A DNA stretch of 64,000 nt from contig NZ_CP092333.1 of assembly GCF_018595675.2 (NCBI RefSeq), forward strand, positions 1,140,001 through 1,204,000, read 5' to 3'. Position numbers and translations under genes: made by a program. The notes under the pieces were generated by a model. It searched no databases and was not told the origin of the DNA. It saw only the letters and a program-made list of their open reading frames with translations. Positions 27,935 to 37,096 of this stretch are shown here, in pieces. This DNA is from Flavihumibacter fluvii. GTDB lineage: Bacteria > Bacteroidota > Bacteroidia > Chitinophagales > Chitinophagaceae. The stretch's first letter is position 1; each line of letters begins with the position of its first letter.

Positions 27935-28417
27935 ATGGCAGATGATGTAATATTTGAGAATTGGGAAAAGAAAAGCGTGGAAAACCAGAAAAAGTACAAA
28001 AGATTGTTGCAAACTGTCAATAAGCAAAAGACCTATTTGAAGCTGCCTGGTTTACATGAAGAAGCTTTCAGCCATATTAATTGCATGGATTGCGCAGCCT
28101 GCTGCAAAAATTATTCACCCAGGTTCAAGACTACGGATATCAAAAGAATCAGCAAGGTTCTAAAGATGAAAGAAAGCCGGTTTATTGATACTTACCTAAG
28201 GCTGGATGAAGATGGTGATTTTGTGGCTAAATCTAAACCATGTCCATTCCTGGGTGCTGATAATGCATGTAGTATTTATGAAGACAGGCCCTCCGATTGT
28301 GTACGTTTCCCTTATACAGATGAGGATGTTTTATTGAAAAGACCTCAATTGACCTTAAAGAACAGTAGTTTTTGCCCGGCAGTATTTTATGTATTGGAAA
28401 AATTAGGTTATGAGTAA
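27935..28417 (+). CDS. YkgJ-family cysteine cluster protein
   Basis: The 160-residue cytoplasmic protein has the cysteine cluster of the YkgJ family (putative zinc- or iron-chelating domain). The pattern is 'NCMDCAACCKNYSP' (about residues 49-62), then 'CPFLGADNACSIYEDRPSDCVRFPY' and a late Cys in 'FCPAVF'. Members probably bind Fe-S or zinc; the substrate is unknown. An N-terminal Lys-rich helix precedes the cluster. The CPA2 antiporter gene follows 39 bp downstream on the same strand. Confidence 0.88.
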   Translation: MADDVIFENWEKKSVENQKKYKRLLQTVNKQKTYLKLPGLHEEAFSHINCMDCAACCKNYSPRFKTTDIKRISKVLKMKESRFIDTYLRLDEDGDFVAKSKPCPFLGADNACSIYEDRPSDCVRFPYTDEDVLLKRPQLTLKNSSFCPAVFYVLEKLGYE

Positions 28418-28456
28418 GGCAATTTTCATTTAAAATTAATCTTTAATATAAAAATT

Positions 28457-30691
28457 ATGGGGCATTTGCCGGCTTTAATTATTGACCTGGCCTTAATACT
28501 CGGTGCTGCAGCAATTACCACCGTATTATTCAGGATACTGAAGCAACCCCTGGTATTGGGTTATATTATTGCCGGATTCCTGGTAGGCCCGCATTTCATC
28601 TTTTTTCCCACTATTGGTGAAATAGATGAAATAAGCACCTGGGCTGAAATTGGCGTGGTGATTTTATTATTTTCACTGGGACTTGAATTCAGTCTCAAAA
28701 AGTTGTTTAGGGTTGGAGTTTCTGCGGCAATTTCAGGGTCCGTAGAAATTATGGGTATGCTTATGCTAGGGTATACAATTGGTGTATTATTAGGCTGGAC
28801 GCAAATGAATGCACTTTTTCTAGGTGGTATTATTGCAATTTCCTCAACTACAATAATTATCCGGGCATTTGATGAGCAGGGCCTGAAGGACAAAAGCTTT
28901 GCAGCTTCGGTTATGGGAATTCTTATTATTGAAGATATTGTAGCCGTTTTATTGATGGTCCTCCTTTCCACAATTGCAGCCAGTAACCAGTTTGCAGGTA
29001 TTGAACTTATCATGGCAGTTGTAAAACTTGGATTTTTCCTCAGCCTTTGGTTTTTGGGGGGAATTCTGATTTTACCAAGCATTTTCAGGTGGTCTGCCCG
29101 CTGGTTAAATGATGAAACCCTGTTGATTATATCACTGGGACTATGCTTAGGTATGGTTATATTGGCCACCAAAATCGGTTTTTCTGCTGCCCTGGGAGCA
29201 TTTATCATGGGTTCTGTATTGTCGGAAACACCGCAGGCAGAAGTCATTGAACACCAAATGCAGCCGGTCAAAAACCTGTTTGGAGCGATCTTCTTTGTAT
29301 CCGTTGGCATGCTAATTGACCTTCATCTATTATGGGAATATAAATGGCCCGTATTACTAATTACCCTTGCCGTAGTTTGCGGGAAAACCATTTTTGTGAC
29401 CTTGGGCTCTTTTATTTCTGGTCAACCGCTGAAACAAAGCCTTCAGGCGGGAATGAGCATGTCCCAGATTGGAGAGTTTTCCTTTATCATTGCCACGCTT
29501 GGCGTAACACTTGGCGTAACTGAAAAATTCCTTTATCCAATCGCTGTTGGAGTATCAGTTATCACAACATTCAGCACACCCTTCATGATCAAGGTATCGG
29601 TGCCGGTTTACAGGTTCATCGACCAGAAGTTGCCCCCTAAATGGCGGAACAGGTTGAACCGATATAGTTCAGGCGCACAGCAAATTCCAGCTGATGCCGA
29701 CTGGAAAAGGGTGTTCAAAACATATTTGTCGGCCATTGCCCTGAATTCGGTCATCATACTGGCTGCCATATTTCTTTCGGTTCAATTCCTTGATCCCCTG
29801 CTTGTTAAAAAAATGAGGAATGATTTACTGGCGCATATCCTTTCGATCCTGACCACATTAATAATTACCTCACCTTTTATTTGGGCACTAACCATAAAGA
29901 AATTACAAAAAGGCGCTTATACCAGTTTGTGGTTAAATAACCAGGCCAACCATGGTCCGTTGGTTGCCATGGAAGTTTTGCGGAACCTGCTGGCAGTTTT
30001 TTACCTGTTCCTGTTACTGAATCAACTCTTTACTGTGGGTACTGCGATTATAGGGGCTTTAATTGTTTTGGCTTTCGTACTCTTCATCTTCTCTAAGAAG
30101 TTACAGGATTTTTACGCCCGCATTGAAAGAAGGTTCATTCATAATTTGCACCATAAGGAATTAAAAGAAAATACCGGGGCGAACAGCACGCTATCCCCCT
30201 GGGATGCACACCTGGTTTATTTAACGGTAAAGCCCGAAGCTGCTGATATCGGGAAAAGCCTTGAAGCACTTGGGTGGCGCGAAAAATACGGTATCAATAT
30301 TGCTGCTATTGAAAGGGGCAACCATACAATCACAGCGCCGAAAAGGCACGAGATGATTTTCCCTTTCGATCGTCTTGCGGTTATCGGGACCGACCAGCAA
30401 ATGCAGACTTTCAGGACAATAGTAGAGCCCGTTGAGCAATTATTTATAAAACAGGATGAAGAAGAAATAAAACTTATGCAGTTAAGGGTTGATGAACATA
30501 ACCAATTCAGTGGTAAAACTATCAGGGATTCCGGTATCCGCGAAAAAACAAATGGATTGGTCGTGGGAATTGAACGCAATGGACAAAGGCTATTAAACCC
30601 TGATTCCTTTACTGTTTTTGAATGGGATGATATAGTTTGGGTAGTGGGTGAAAGAAGAAGGATACTGGCATTATTAGATAGCCAGGTATAG
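28457..30691 (+). CDS. CPA2-type cation:proton antiporter with two RCK_C domains
   Basis: The 744-residue membrane protein is of the KefB/RosB group and exchanges K+ or Na+ for H+. An N-terminal Na/H exchanger domain of about 12 helices (residues 1-385) contains 'GYIIAGFLVGPH' and 'SFAASVMGILIIEDIVAVLLM'. A second membrane block of four or five helices lies at about 410-550. Two RCK_C-like domains form the tail (about 575-655 and 660-744, each ending in a Gly/Val-rich strand such as 'DDIVWVVGERRRIL'). No TrkA-N Rossmann domain is present between membrane and tail, unlike KefB/KefC. Confidence 0.9.
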   Translation: MGHLPALIIDLALILGAAAITTVLFRILKQPLVLGYIIAGFLVGPHFIFFPTIGEIDEISTWAEIGVVILLFSLGLEFSLKKLFRVGVSAAISGSVEIMGMLMLGYTIGVLLGWTQMNALFLGGIIAISSTTIIIRAFDEQGLKDKSFAASVMGILIIEDIVAVLLMVLLSTIAASNQFAGIELIMAVVKLGFFLSLWFLGGILILPSIFRWSARWLNDETLLIISLGLCLGMVILATKIGFSAALGAFIMGSVLSETPQAEVIEHQMQPVKNLFGAIFFVSVGMLIDLHLLWEYKWPVLLITLAVVCGKTIFVTLGSFISGQPLKQSLQAGMSMSQIGEFSFIIATLGVTLGVTEKFLYPIAVGVSVITTFSTPFMIKVSVPVYRFIDQKLPPKWRNRLNRYSSGAQQIPADADWKRVFKTYLSAIALNSVIILAAIFLSVQFLDPLLVKKMRNDLLAHILSILTTLIITSPFIWALTIKKLQKGAYTSLWLNNQANHGPLVAMEVLRNLLAVFYLFLLLNQLFTVGTAIIGALIVLAFVLFIFSKKLQDFYARIERRFIHNLHHKELKENTGANSTLSPWDAHLVYLTVKPEAADIGKSLEALGWREKYGINIAAIERGNHTITAPKRHEMIFPFDRLAVIGTDQQMQTFRTIVEPVEQLFIKQDEEEIKLMQLRVDEHNQFSGKTIRDSGIREKTNGLVVGIERNGQRLLNPDSFTVFEWDDIVWVVGERRRILALLDSQV

Positions 30692-30704
30692 CCCAACACA
30701 GGGC

Positions 30705-31961
30705 CTAATAGTTCATTTTTCTTAAAGATGGAGCTTTTATCCAGGTAGTAAGGACAACAAATAAGGTCATGCATCCACCAAAAACTACCGAAGGAACCAG
30801 TCCCATTAATTTTGCGGCCACGCCACTTTCGAATTGCCCGATTTCATTACTGCTGTTGATGAACATGCTATTGACACTCATAACCCTGCCACGCATATCA
30901 TCAGGCGTTTTTAATTGAAGGATAGTTCCTCTTACAACCATGCTAATACCATCGAGGATACCACTCAACAAAAGGGCAATGAATGAAAGCCAGAATACCT
31001 TAGATATTGCAAAAATGATGATACAAAGCCCAAAGCCACCTACTGCAAAAAATAATTTCTTTCCTTGTGCTTTTTTCATTGGCCTGAATGCAAGTATTAC
31101 CACAATACTGATGGCGCCAATATCAGCAGCTGCATTTAGCCAGCCAAATCCAATCGGACCAACTTTAAGGATGTCCTTTGCGAATACCGGGACCATGGCT
31201 ACAGCTCCCCCAAATAAAACAGCAAACAGATCCAGCGTTAAGGCACCCAGTACTTCTTTTGTGCGGAACACATAATTAAGACCTTCCTGAACACTATCCC
31301 AGGTGCGCTGGTTACCCTGTTTTGCTACAGGTGGTTTAGGCAATAATTTTGAAACCAGGAAAAGGCCAATTGCAATTAGGCTGCAGATTACCACGAGTGT
31401 GCCTGTTGTATGAAAAGCCGCAATCAGGAATCCTGCGGTGGCATGCCCGGTAACAGATGCTGTTAACCATGTACCCTGGTTCCAAGTAATGGCATTGGCC
31501 AGTATTTCACGGGGAACCAGTTGCGCAAGGATGGCTGAAAAAGAGGGGCCTGTGAATGACCGGATGATCCCCGTAAAAAATATCACGGAATATATACCGC
31601 CAACAATCAACAATTTTGCCGAGCCATGGGAAAATGAGTAGGAAAGTAATAAAAGAATGATGGCACAACTCAAGTAACCAAAAACACCCTTTAGCAGTAG
31701 TTTTCTTTTATCAGAAAGGTCAATAATATGACCTGAATAAAGGGCAAGTGAAACTGCAGGAATGGCTTCCGCTAATCCAACTAAACCCATGGCAAGCGGA
31801 TCATTGGTTAATTCATAAAGCCACCAACCGACAAGAGTACTCATCATGCGCAACCCCATAATAAAAACGAAACGACCCGACATCAGAAACCTGAATTCAG
31901 GCAACCGCATGCTTGCCAGCGGATCGTTTTGAATCTGTATATCATCTTGAATGTCGGGCAT
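30705..31961 (-). CDS. MFS transporter, EntS/MFS_3-like
   Basis: The 418-residue membrane protein has about 12 helices. Motifs such as 'FRFLMSGRFVFIMGLRMMSTLVGWWLYELTNDPLAMGLVGLAEAIP', 'SGHIIDLSDKRKLLL' and 'QLKTPDDMRGRVMSVNSMFINSSNEIGQFESG' are typical of the MFS_3 group (siderophore or drug exporters). The substrate is unknown. It starts 9 bp after the stop of the deoxynucleoside kinase gene, so it likely sits in the folK-dNK-MFS operon. Confidence 0.88.
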   Translation of the reverse strand: MPDIQDDIQIQNDPLASMRLPEFRFLMSGRFVFIMGLRMMSTLVGWWLYELTNDPLAMGLVGLAEAIPAVSLALYSGHIIDLSDKRKLLLKGVFGYLSCAIILLLLSYSFSHGSAKLLIVGGIYSVIFFTGIIRSFTGPSFSAILAQLVPREILANAITWNQGTWLTASVTGHATAGFLIAAFHTTGTLVVICSLIAIGLFLVSKLLPKPPVAKQGNQRTWDSVQEGLNYVFRTKEVLGALTLDLFAVLFGGAVAMVPVFAKDILKVGPIGFGWLNAAADIGAISIVVILAFRPMKKAQGKKLFFAVGGFGLCIIIFAISKVFWLSFIALLLSGILDGISMVVRGTILQLKTPDDMRGRVMSVNSMFINSSNEIGQFESGVAAKLMGLVPSVVFGGCMTLFVVLTTWIKAPSLRKMNY

Positions 31962-31970
31962 TGCAGTTAA

Positions 31971-32603
31971 TTAAGGCAGGGCAATGAAATGCTGGCCATT
32001 TTCATAGTCTTTTTCCAGCGCATCAATCACTGCTTTTACATGCTTTTCATTGCCCAGGAAGTCAGCATTGCTGGCGTCTATAAATAAAGTTTTGACATTG
32101 TGTTGCCGGATATAATGGGTATAGGTTTCCTGGATATTAAAAAGGTATTCATCCGCAATATTTTGTTCATAAGGTCGGTTACGTTTTCGGATATTGACTT
32201 GTAACTTTTGTACCGGGGCATGCAGGTAAATCAGTATATCTGGTTGCACCAGCTGGTGATGGATAATGTCAAACAGGCTCTGGTATAGCCTGAATTCTGT
32301 TTCTGGCAGGTTTACTTTTGCAAAGAGTAAGCATTTGGTAAATAGGTAATCTGAGATGGTTACGCTATGGAAGAGATCTTTGGTATGGATCAATTCCTTA
32401 AGCTGTTTATACCGCTCTGCCATAAAAAATAATTCCAGCGGAAAAGCAAATTGGGCCGGATTCTCATAAAATTTTGGCAGGAAGGGGTTTTCAGCAAAAG
32501 CTTCCAGCACCAGCCGGGCATTAAAATGTTTGGATAATATATGCGCCAGGGTTGTTTTTCCGGCCCCGATATTTCCTTCGATGGTAATAAAATGATAATT
32601 CAT
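31971..32603 (-). CDS. Deoxynucleoside kinase
   Basis: The 210-residue P-loop kinase phosphorylates deoxynucleosides (deoxyadenosine or deoxyguanosine type) for nucleotide salvage. Walker A is 'IEGNIGAGKTTLAHIL' (residues 8-23). The substrate and lid regions are 'MAERYKQL' and 'VNIRKRNRPYEQNI'. Length and layout match the dNK/dGK family. It lies 40 bp downstream of folK and 9 bp upstream of an MFS gene. Exact nucleoside specificity cannot be read from the sequence. Confidence 0.9.
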   Translation of the reverse strand: MNYHFITIEGNIGAGKTTLAHILSKHFNARLVLEAFAENPFLPKFYENPAQFAFPLELFFMAERYKQLKELIHTKDLFHSVTISDYLFTKCLLFAKVNLPETEFRLYQSLFDIIHHQLVQPDILIYLHAPVQKLQVNIRKRNRPYEQNIADEYLFNIQETYTHYIRQHNVKTLFIDASNADFLGNEKHVKAVIDALEKDYENGQHFIALP

Positions 32604-32643
32604 GGAGGTACTACAAAGAAAAAGGAAACCTTGATACGATGGC

Positions 32644-33123
32644 TCAGATTTTTTTCACAGCCAGCGGATCTTTACATTCTTCCAGCAATTTTGCTATACT
32701 TTTAAGCAGAATGGGGTGAACCAGTTCAGGCGCCAGTTCTGCCATGGGCACCAGGGCAAACCTTCGTTTCGCAATTTCCGGATGTGGGATGGTGATATGG
32801 GGCGATTGATGAATTTCTGCATCAAAAAAAAGAATGTCAAGGTCAATTATCCTTGGCCCATACCGGTCGGCCCTTTGCCTGCCAATTTGTTGCTCTATGG
32901 ATAATAAATTGGTCATTAGTTCAGCTGCAGATAACTTCGTATGAATAGACATGACCTGATTAAGGAACGGTGGCTGGTCGGTTTTGCCCCATGCCGATGT
33001 TTCATAAACTGATGATATCGCCGTGGCTTTTCCAGCCTGCCTGTTTATTAAACTTACGGCCTGTTGAAGGTATTCCAACCTGTTTCCCAAATTCCCTCCA
33101 ATCAGCAGGTAGGCTGTATGCAT
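32644..33123 (-). CDS. folK: 2-amino-4-hydroxy-6-hydroxymethyldihydropteridine diphosphokinase (HPPK)
   Basis: The 159-residue enzyme transfers pyrophosphate from ATP to 6-hydroxymethyl-7,8-dihydropterin in folate biosynthesis. The N-terminal 'AYLLIGGNLGNRLEYLQQAV' and the HPPK signature 'RYGPRIIDLDILFFDAEIH' with 'IPHPEIAKRRFALVPMAELAPE' are clear. It is divergent from sppA across 57 bp and heads the operon with deoxynucleoside kinase. A folK/dNK/sppA neighbourhood is common in Bacteroidota, from general knowledge. Confidence 0.95.
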   Translation of the reverse strand: MHTAYLLIGGNLGNRLEYLQQAVSLINRQAGKATAISSVYETSAWGKTDQPPFLNQVMSIHTKLSAAELMTNLLSIEQQIGRQRADRYGPRIIDLDILFFDAEIHQSPHITIPHPEIAKRRFALVPMAELAPELVHPILLKSIAKLLEECKDPLAVKKI

Positions 33124-33180
33124 AGATTCTGTACTTTACAGGCCAAATATCTGGTAATCTGGTTTTAACCTATTGAATAT

Positions 33181-34938
33181 ATGGCACAATTCTTCAAATA
33201 CTTCTTTGCAGCCCTACTGGCCATCGTTGTTTTTTTTGTCTTACTCGTCTTTCTTTTGTTTGGAATTGCAGGTGCAATCGCTTCAAAAGAACAAGTTGTT
33301 CTGGAGGACCATTCCGTATTGTACCTCGACCTGGGCAAAGGGATAAATGAACAAGCCAAGGAAAACATGCTGGGTCCCTTTGGAGGGGAAGATGAACTGG
33401 GTACTCCGGGTTTATATGACCTCATCCGAATGATTCATTTTGCAAAATCTGACGATCTTGTCGATGGCATTTACCTCAAATGCGGTTCCAATGCCAATGG
33501 ATTTGCCACTAATGAGGAAATCAGGAACGCACTGCAGGATTTCAAGTCTTCCGGTAAATTCATTTTGGCCTATGGTGAAGTGATTCCTCAGCGGGCTTAC
33601 CAGGTAGCAAGCATAGCCAACAAAGTTTATGTACATCCGAAGGGAGGGATAGACTGGAAAGGATTTGGCTTACAGTATATTTTCTTCAAAAATGCGCTGG
33701 ACCGACTGGAGATCCAACCCCAGATCTTTTATGCCGGAAAGTTTAAAAGTGCCACTGAACCTTTCCGTGAAGACCAAATGACACCTGCAAATAAACTGCA
33801 ATCAAAAGTTTTGCTTGAAGACCTCTACCAACATTTTATTTTTTCTGTCGCAACTGCCAGGAAACTCGATTCAGCCCAGCTTAGGGTATTGGCAGACAGG
33901 CATGCCATCCATACAGCTGCAGATGCACAGAATGCAGGCCTGGTAGATGGTCTTAAATATGAAGATGAAATAAAAGAAGAGATCCGGCGTAATAGCGGCG
34001 GTGCATCTATTGAAGACATCAATTTTGTATCCATGGCGAAATATGCAGAGGCAGTAAATTTCAAAGGAGGAAAAGGAACTGATCGCATTGCCATTATTTA
34101 TGCAGAGGGCGATATTGTTGACGGTGCAGGTGATGACAACCAGATTGGTGGTGACCGGTTTCGTAAATATATCCGCAAAGCAAGGCTGGATGGCAAGGTA
34201 AAAGCGATTGTAATTCGTATTAATTCAGGCGGTGGCAGCGCCATGGCCAGTGAAAATATGTGGCGGGAAATCGGTCTTGCCAAAAAAGACAAGCCTGTTG
34301 TTGTTAGTTATGGTGATGTAGCTGCATCAGGTGGGTATTATATGGCCTGCAATGCGGACAGTATCTTTGCATTACCCAATACGATTACCGGTTCGATTGG
34401 GGTTTTCAGTATCATTCCCAATTTGCAAGGTTTTTTCAAGGATAAACTGGGGATTACCTTTGACGGCGTGGAAACCAGCCCATCTGCAAATTCACCATCA
34501 ATAGCAGAACCACTTACGGAAATCGAAAAAAAATATTTCCAATCTGGGGTAGATAGTATTTATCATACTTTTCTTACCCGGGTTGCGGAAGGAAGGAAAA
34601 TGCCGGTGGACTTGGTAGATAGTGTCGGACAAGGTCGAGTGTGGACTGGCGGCCGGGCAATTAAAATCGGGTTGGTTGATCGCATAGGTGGCATGGCCGA
34701 TGCAATGGCCGCAGCAGCTAAACTGGCGAAACTGAAGGATTACCGCATCAGGGAATATCCCGAACAGGTTAATCTGTTAGAACGCCTTACCGGTGCCTAC
34801 AAACAATCTGTTGGCACTACCTCAATTCGTAAGGAAATGGGTGAAGAAATATTTCAGCTGTACACAGACTGGCAACAAATTCGGTCAACTATTGGCCAGG
34901 CTCAAATGAAAATGCCCTACCGGATGATTTTTAAATAA
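33181..34938 (+). CDS. sppA: Signal peptide peptidase SppA, 67K type
   Basis: The 585-residue protease has an N-terminal membrane helix (residues 8-32) and two tandem S49/ClpP-like domains. The general-base lysine is Lys189 in 'GKFKSATEPFREDQMT' of the first domain. The nucleophile is Ser383 in 'YGDVAASGGYYMACNADSIFA' of the second. This is the Ser/Lys arrangement of the double-length E. coli SppA. It degrades cleaved signal peptides and other short membrane-embedded peptides. The ABC-2 permease gene begins about 24 bp downstream. Confidence 0.95.
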   Translation: MAQFFKYFFAALLAIVVFFVLLVFLLFGIAGAIASKEQVVLEDHSVLYLDLGKGINEQAKENMLGPFGGEDELGTPGLYDLIRMIHFAKSDDLVDGIYLKCGSNANGFATNEEIRNALQDFKSSGKFILAYGEVIPQRAYQVASIANKVYVHPKGGIDWKGFGLQYIFFKNALDRLEIQPQIFYAGKFKSATEPFREDQMTPANKLQSKVLLEDLYQHFIFSVATARKLDSAQLRVLADRHAIHTAADAQNAGLVDGLKYEDEIKEEIRRNSGGASIEDINFVSMAKYAEAVNFKGGKGTDRIAIIYAEGDIVDGAGDDNQIGGDRFRKYIRKARLDGKVKAIVIRINSGGGSAMASENMWREIGLAKKDKPVVVSYGDVAASGGYYMACNADSIFALPNTITGSIGVFSIIPNLQGFFKDKLGITFDGVETSPSANSPSIAEPLTEIEKKYFQSGVDSIYHTFLTRVAEGRKMPVDLVDSVGQGRVWTGGRAIKIGLVDRIGGMADAMAAAAKLAKLKDYRIREYPEQVNLLERLTGAYKQSVGTTSIRKEMGEEIFQLYTDWQQIRSTIGQAQMKMPYRMIFK

Positions 34939-34962
34939 TCAACAACTTTTTTTTTGGAAAGC

Positions 34963-36072
34963 ATGACAACTATCCCGTATAGCCAATTTAAGGCCTTGCT
35001 GGCTATCACAAAAGCAAGCCTTCGCGCCATTTTGCGAAGCCCGTCTGCCGTGGTTTTCAGTATTTTTTTCCCACTGATCTTCATCCTTGTTTTTGGTTTT
35101 ATCGGAAATAGCCGTGGCCCTGTGTACGGTATTGCCCTTGCACCAGGTTGTGACACCAGTAATGTAATTTTCGACAGCATTAAAAAAATGGATAACATCC
35201 GCATTGTAGCTTTTTCAGATAGTTTAAGCCTCGAATCCAGCCTGGTAAAAGGCCGTATTACTGGCGTGCTTAACTTAAAAAAAAATTCTGATACTACATC
35301 ACAAACAGGTGTCCTGGTATACTTTTCAGCAACGACAGCGAGTGCTGATAAATTTTCAAGTTTCCTGCCTTTATTGGAAAATATTATCTCAAAAATTGAC
35401 AGGAGCCGGATATTACATCAACCGACGGCTGGCAAAATCATTCCGCAGATCAGGCAGGTGAGGGAGTATAGGACAATTGATTTTATCTTGCCCGGACAAT
35501 TGGGTTTTTCCCTCCTCAGCTCCGGTGTATTTGGGGTTGCTTTCCTGTTTTTTAACCTTCGGCAGCAACTGGTCATAAAACGTTTTTTTGCAACCCCGGT
35601 GAGTAAGGCTTCTATTGTATTGGGAGAAGGTCTTAGCCGGGTTGTTTTCCAGTTACTTACCGCTATTATCATAATTGCAATTGGTCGGTTTGTATTTCAT
35701 TTCACCCTGGTCCATGGCTGGCTTACATTTGCAGAAATCCTGGCTTTAAGTTTTATCGCATTACTGGTCTTTATGGGATTTGGATTTATTGTAAGCGGAA
35801 TTGCCAAAAGTGAAGGCAGTATTCCCCCATTGGCCAATATTATAACGTTGCCCCAATTTCTGCTGGCAGGCACTTTTTTTTCGATTGAAGCTTTCCCAAA
35901 GTGGCTGCAACCGATATGCAAAATTCTACCATTAACCTATTTTAATGACGCCATGCGAAAAATAGCCTTTGAAGGTGCACACCTCTCTGATTGCTGGCAG
36001 CAAATAGGCATACTGCTGGCCTGGGGGGTAATTGTATACGGAGCCGCTATAAAAATATTTCGTTGGGAATAA
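34963..36072 (+). CDS. ABC-2 type transporter permease, no adjacent ATPase
   Basis: The 369-residue membrane protein matches the ABC-2/YhgE-DrrB permease layout. One N-terminal helix ('VVFSIFFPLIFILVFGFIGNSRGP') precedes an extracytoplasmic domain (~60-190). Five to six helices follow, ending in 'LPLTYFNDAMRKIAFEGAHL', the conserved C-terminal motif of this family. A TTG at 34954 could add three residues, but I prefer the ATG at 34963. No ATP-binding subunit lies nearby, so it must pair with a distant one or with none. The substrate is unknown. Confidence 0.85.
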   Translation: MTTIPYSQFKALLAITKASLRAILRSPSAVVFSIFFPLIFILVFGFIGNSRGPVYGIALAPGCDTSNVIFDSIKKMDNIRIVAFSDSLSLESSLVKGRITGVLNLKKNSDTTSQTGVLVYFSATTASADKFSSFLPLLENIISKIDRSRILHQPTAGKIIPQIRQVREYRTIDFILPGQLGFSLLSSGVFGVAFLFFNLRQQLVIKRFFATPVSKASIVLGEGLSRVVFQLLTAIIIIAIGRFVFHFTLVHGWLTFAEILALSFIALLVFMGFGFIVSGIAKSEGSIPPLANIITLPQFLLAGTFFSIEAFPKWLQPICKILPLTYFNDAMRKIAFEGAHLSDCWQQIGILLAWGVIVYGAAIKIFRWE

Positions 36073-36084
36073 ATCCAAACATGC

Positions 36085-36540
36085 ATGCAACTCATTAAAT
36101 TAATCCTGATCAGTGCTATAGCGTTCTTTCTTTTATTAACTGCATTCACGCTTTTTATACCATCAACCATCAGGATATCACGAGCCATTGATATTTCTTC
36201 TGACCGTAAAACTATATTGCCCTATGTACAGCAATTGCCAAAGTGGAAGGACTGGAATCTATATTTGCAGGATACCAGCGGCCGCTTCCTGGTAAGGCTG
36301 GTAAGTATTTCTGATTCCCTCGTTACCAGTACATGGTTGTCTGGCCATAAAGAATTTAACAGTGGACTGGCCATCTACGAAATGCGCCAGGGCACCACAA
36401 CCGTTCAATGGTATTTTGATTTTGAATTGAAATGGTACCCCTGGGAAAAGATTGCCAGTATAGTATATGACCGGCAAATGGGGGGCGTAATGCAAGAAAG
36501 CCTTGTTAAATTGAAGGAACGTATTGAATCGAATCCTTAA
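36085..36540 (+). CDS. Membrane-anchored SRPBCC-like protein
   Basis: The 151-residue protein has an N-terminal membrane helix (residues 5-27). The rest resembles the SRPBCC (START/polyketide cyclase-like) helix-grip fold: 'ISRAIDISSDRKTILPYVQQLPKWKDWNLYLQ' near 32-63, and the long C-terminal helix 'MGGVMQESLVKLKERIE'. This fold binds hydrophobic ligands. It starts 12 bp after the ABC-2 permease gene, suggesting a shared operon and possibly a lipid-related role. That role is a guess from position. Confidence 0.7.
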   Translation: MQLIKLILISAIAFFLLLTAFTLFIPSTIRISRAIDISSDRKTILPYVQQLPKWKDWNLYLQDTSGRFLVRLVSISDSLVTSTWLSGHKEFNSGLAIYEMRQGTTTVQWYFDFELKWYPWEKIASIVYDRQMGGVMQESLVKLKERIESNP

Positions 36541-36564
36541 CTTTAAAGGATAAATTCTTCTTAT

Positions 36565-37056
36565 ATGAAATATCTTTTATTGGCCTTTGTTGCCATTAGT
36601 GCGATTTTACCTGCTTGCGCACAACCAGAAAGGAAAAGTCCGCATGCTACAGTTTCCATGGGAAATATCAGTGTTACTTATGGCAGGCCTGCAAAAAAAG
36701 ACCGGGAAATTTTTGGCGGCCTGGTTCCATATGGCCAGGTTTGGCGTGCAGGGGCCGATGAAGCGACAGAAATCACCTTCACTAAAGATGGTAGTTTGGG
36801 TGGTAAGCCTGTTAAGGCGGGCACATACACTTTATTTGTAATTCCAACAGAAAAATCCTGGACAATTATCCTGAACAGCCAGTTGAAACAGTGGGGCGCA
36901 TATGAATATGAAAAGCATAAAGCCAAGAATGTTCTGGAAGTAAGTGCAGCAGTAAAAGCAATTGGGACTTCAACAGAATTATTTACCATAAAAGTGGAAG
37001 GTGGACAACTGATTTTTGAGTGGGATAAAACGCAAGCCTCGGTGCCGGTTTCCTAA
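36565..37056 (+). CDS. DUF2911 secreted protein
   Basis: The 163-residue protein has a signal peptide with a Cys at the end ('LPACAQPE'), so it could be lipidated, although the lipobox is weak. The mature part matches DUF2911: 'SPHATVSMGNISVTYGRPAKKDREIFGGLVPYGQVWRAGADEATEITF', 'GTYTLFVIPTEKSWTIILNSQ'. The family is a periplasmic beta-rich protein of unknown function. The stop codon lies in the arm of a perfect 42-bp palindrome. Confidence 0.87.
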   Translation: MKYLLLAFVAISAILPACAQPERKSPHATVSMGNISVTYGRPAKKDREIFGGLVPYGQVWRAGADEATEITFTKDGSLGGKPVKAGTYTLFVIPTEKSWTIILNSQLKQWGAYEYEKHKAKNVLEVSAAVKAIGTSTELFTIKVEGGQLIFEWDKTQASVPVS

Positions 37057-37096
37057 AAAATTTAAAAGCTGCCAATTGGCAGCTTTTAAATTTTTT
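37055..37096. terminator. Perfect 42-bp palindromic terminator spanning two stop codons
   Basis: Arms of 21 bases (37055-37075 and 37076-37096) are exactly complementary, with core GCTGCCAATTGGCAGC and outer A- and T-runs. It terminates both the DUF2911 transcript and the convergent bioA transcript. The TAA of DUF2911 (37054-37056) and the TAA of bioA (37088-37086) both fall within or at the edge of it. Confidence 0.9.

Noticed and set aside
28561-29310. Minus-strand frame of 249 residues opposite the CPA2 antiporter
   Set aside because: Fully antisense to clear membrane-protein coding sequence; no recognisable motif.
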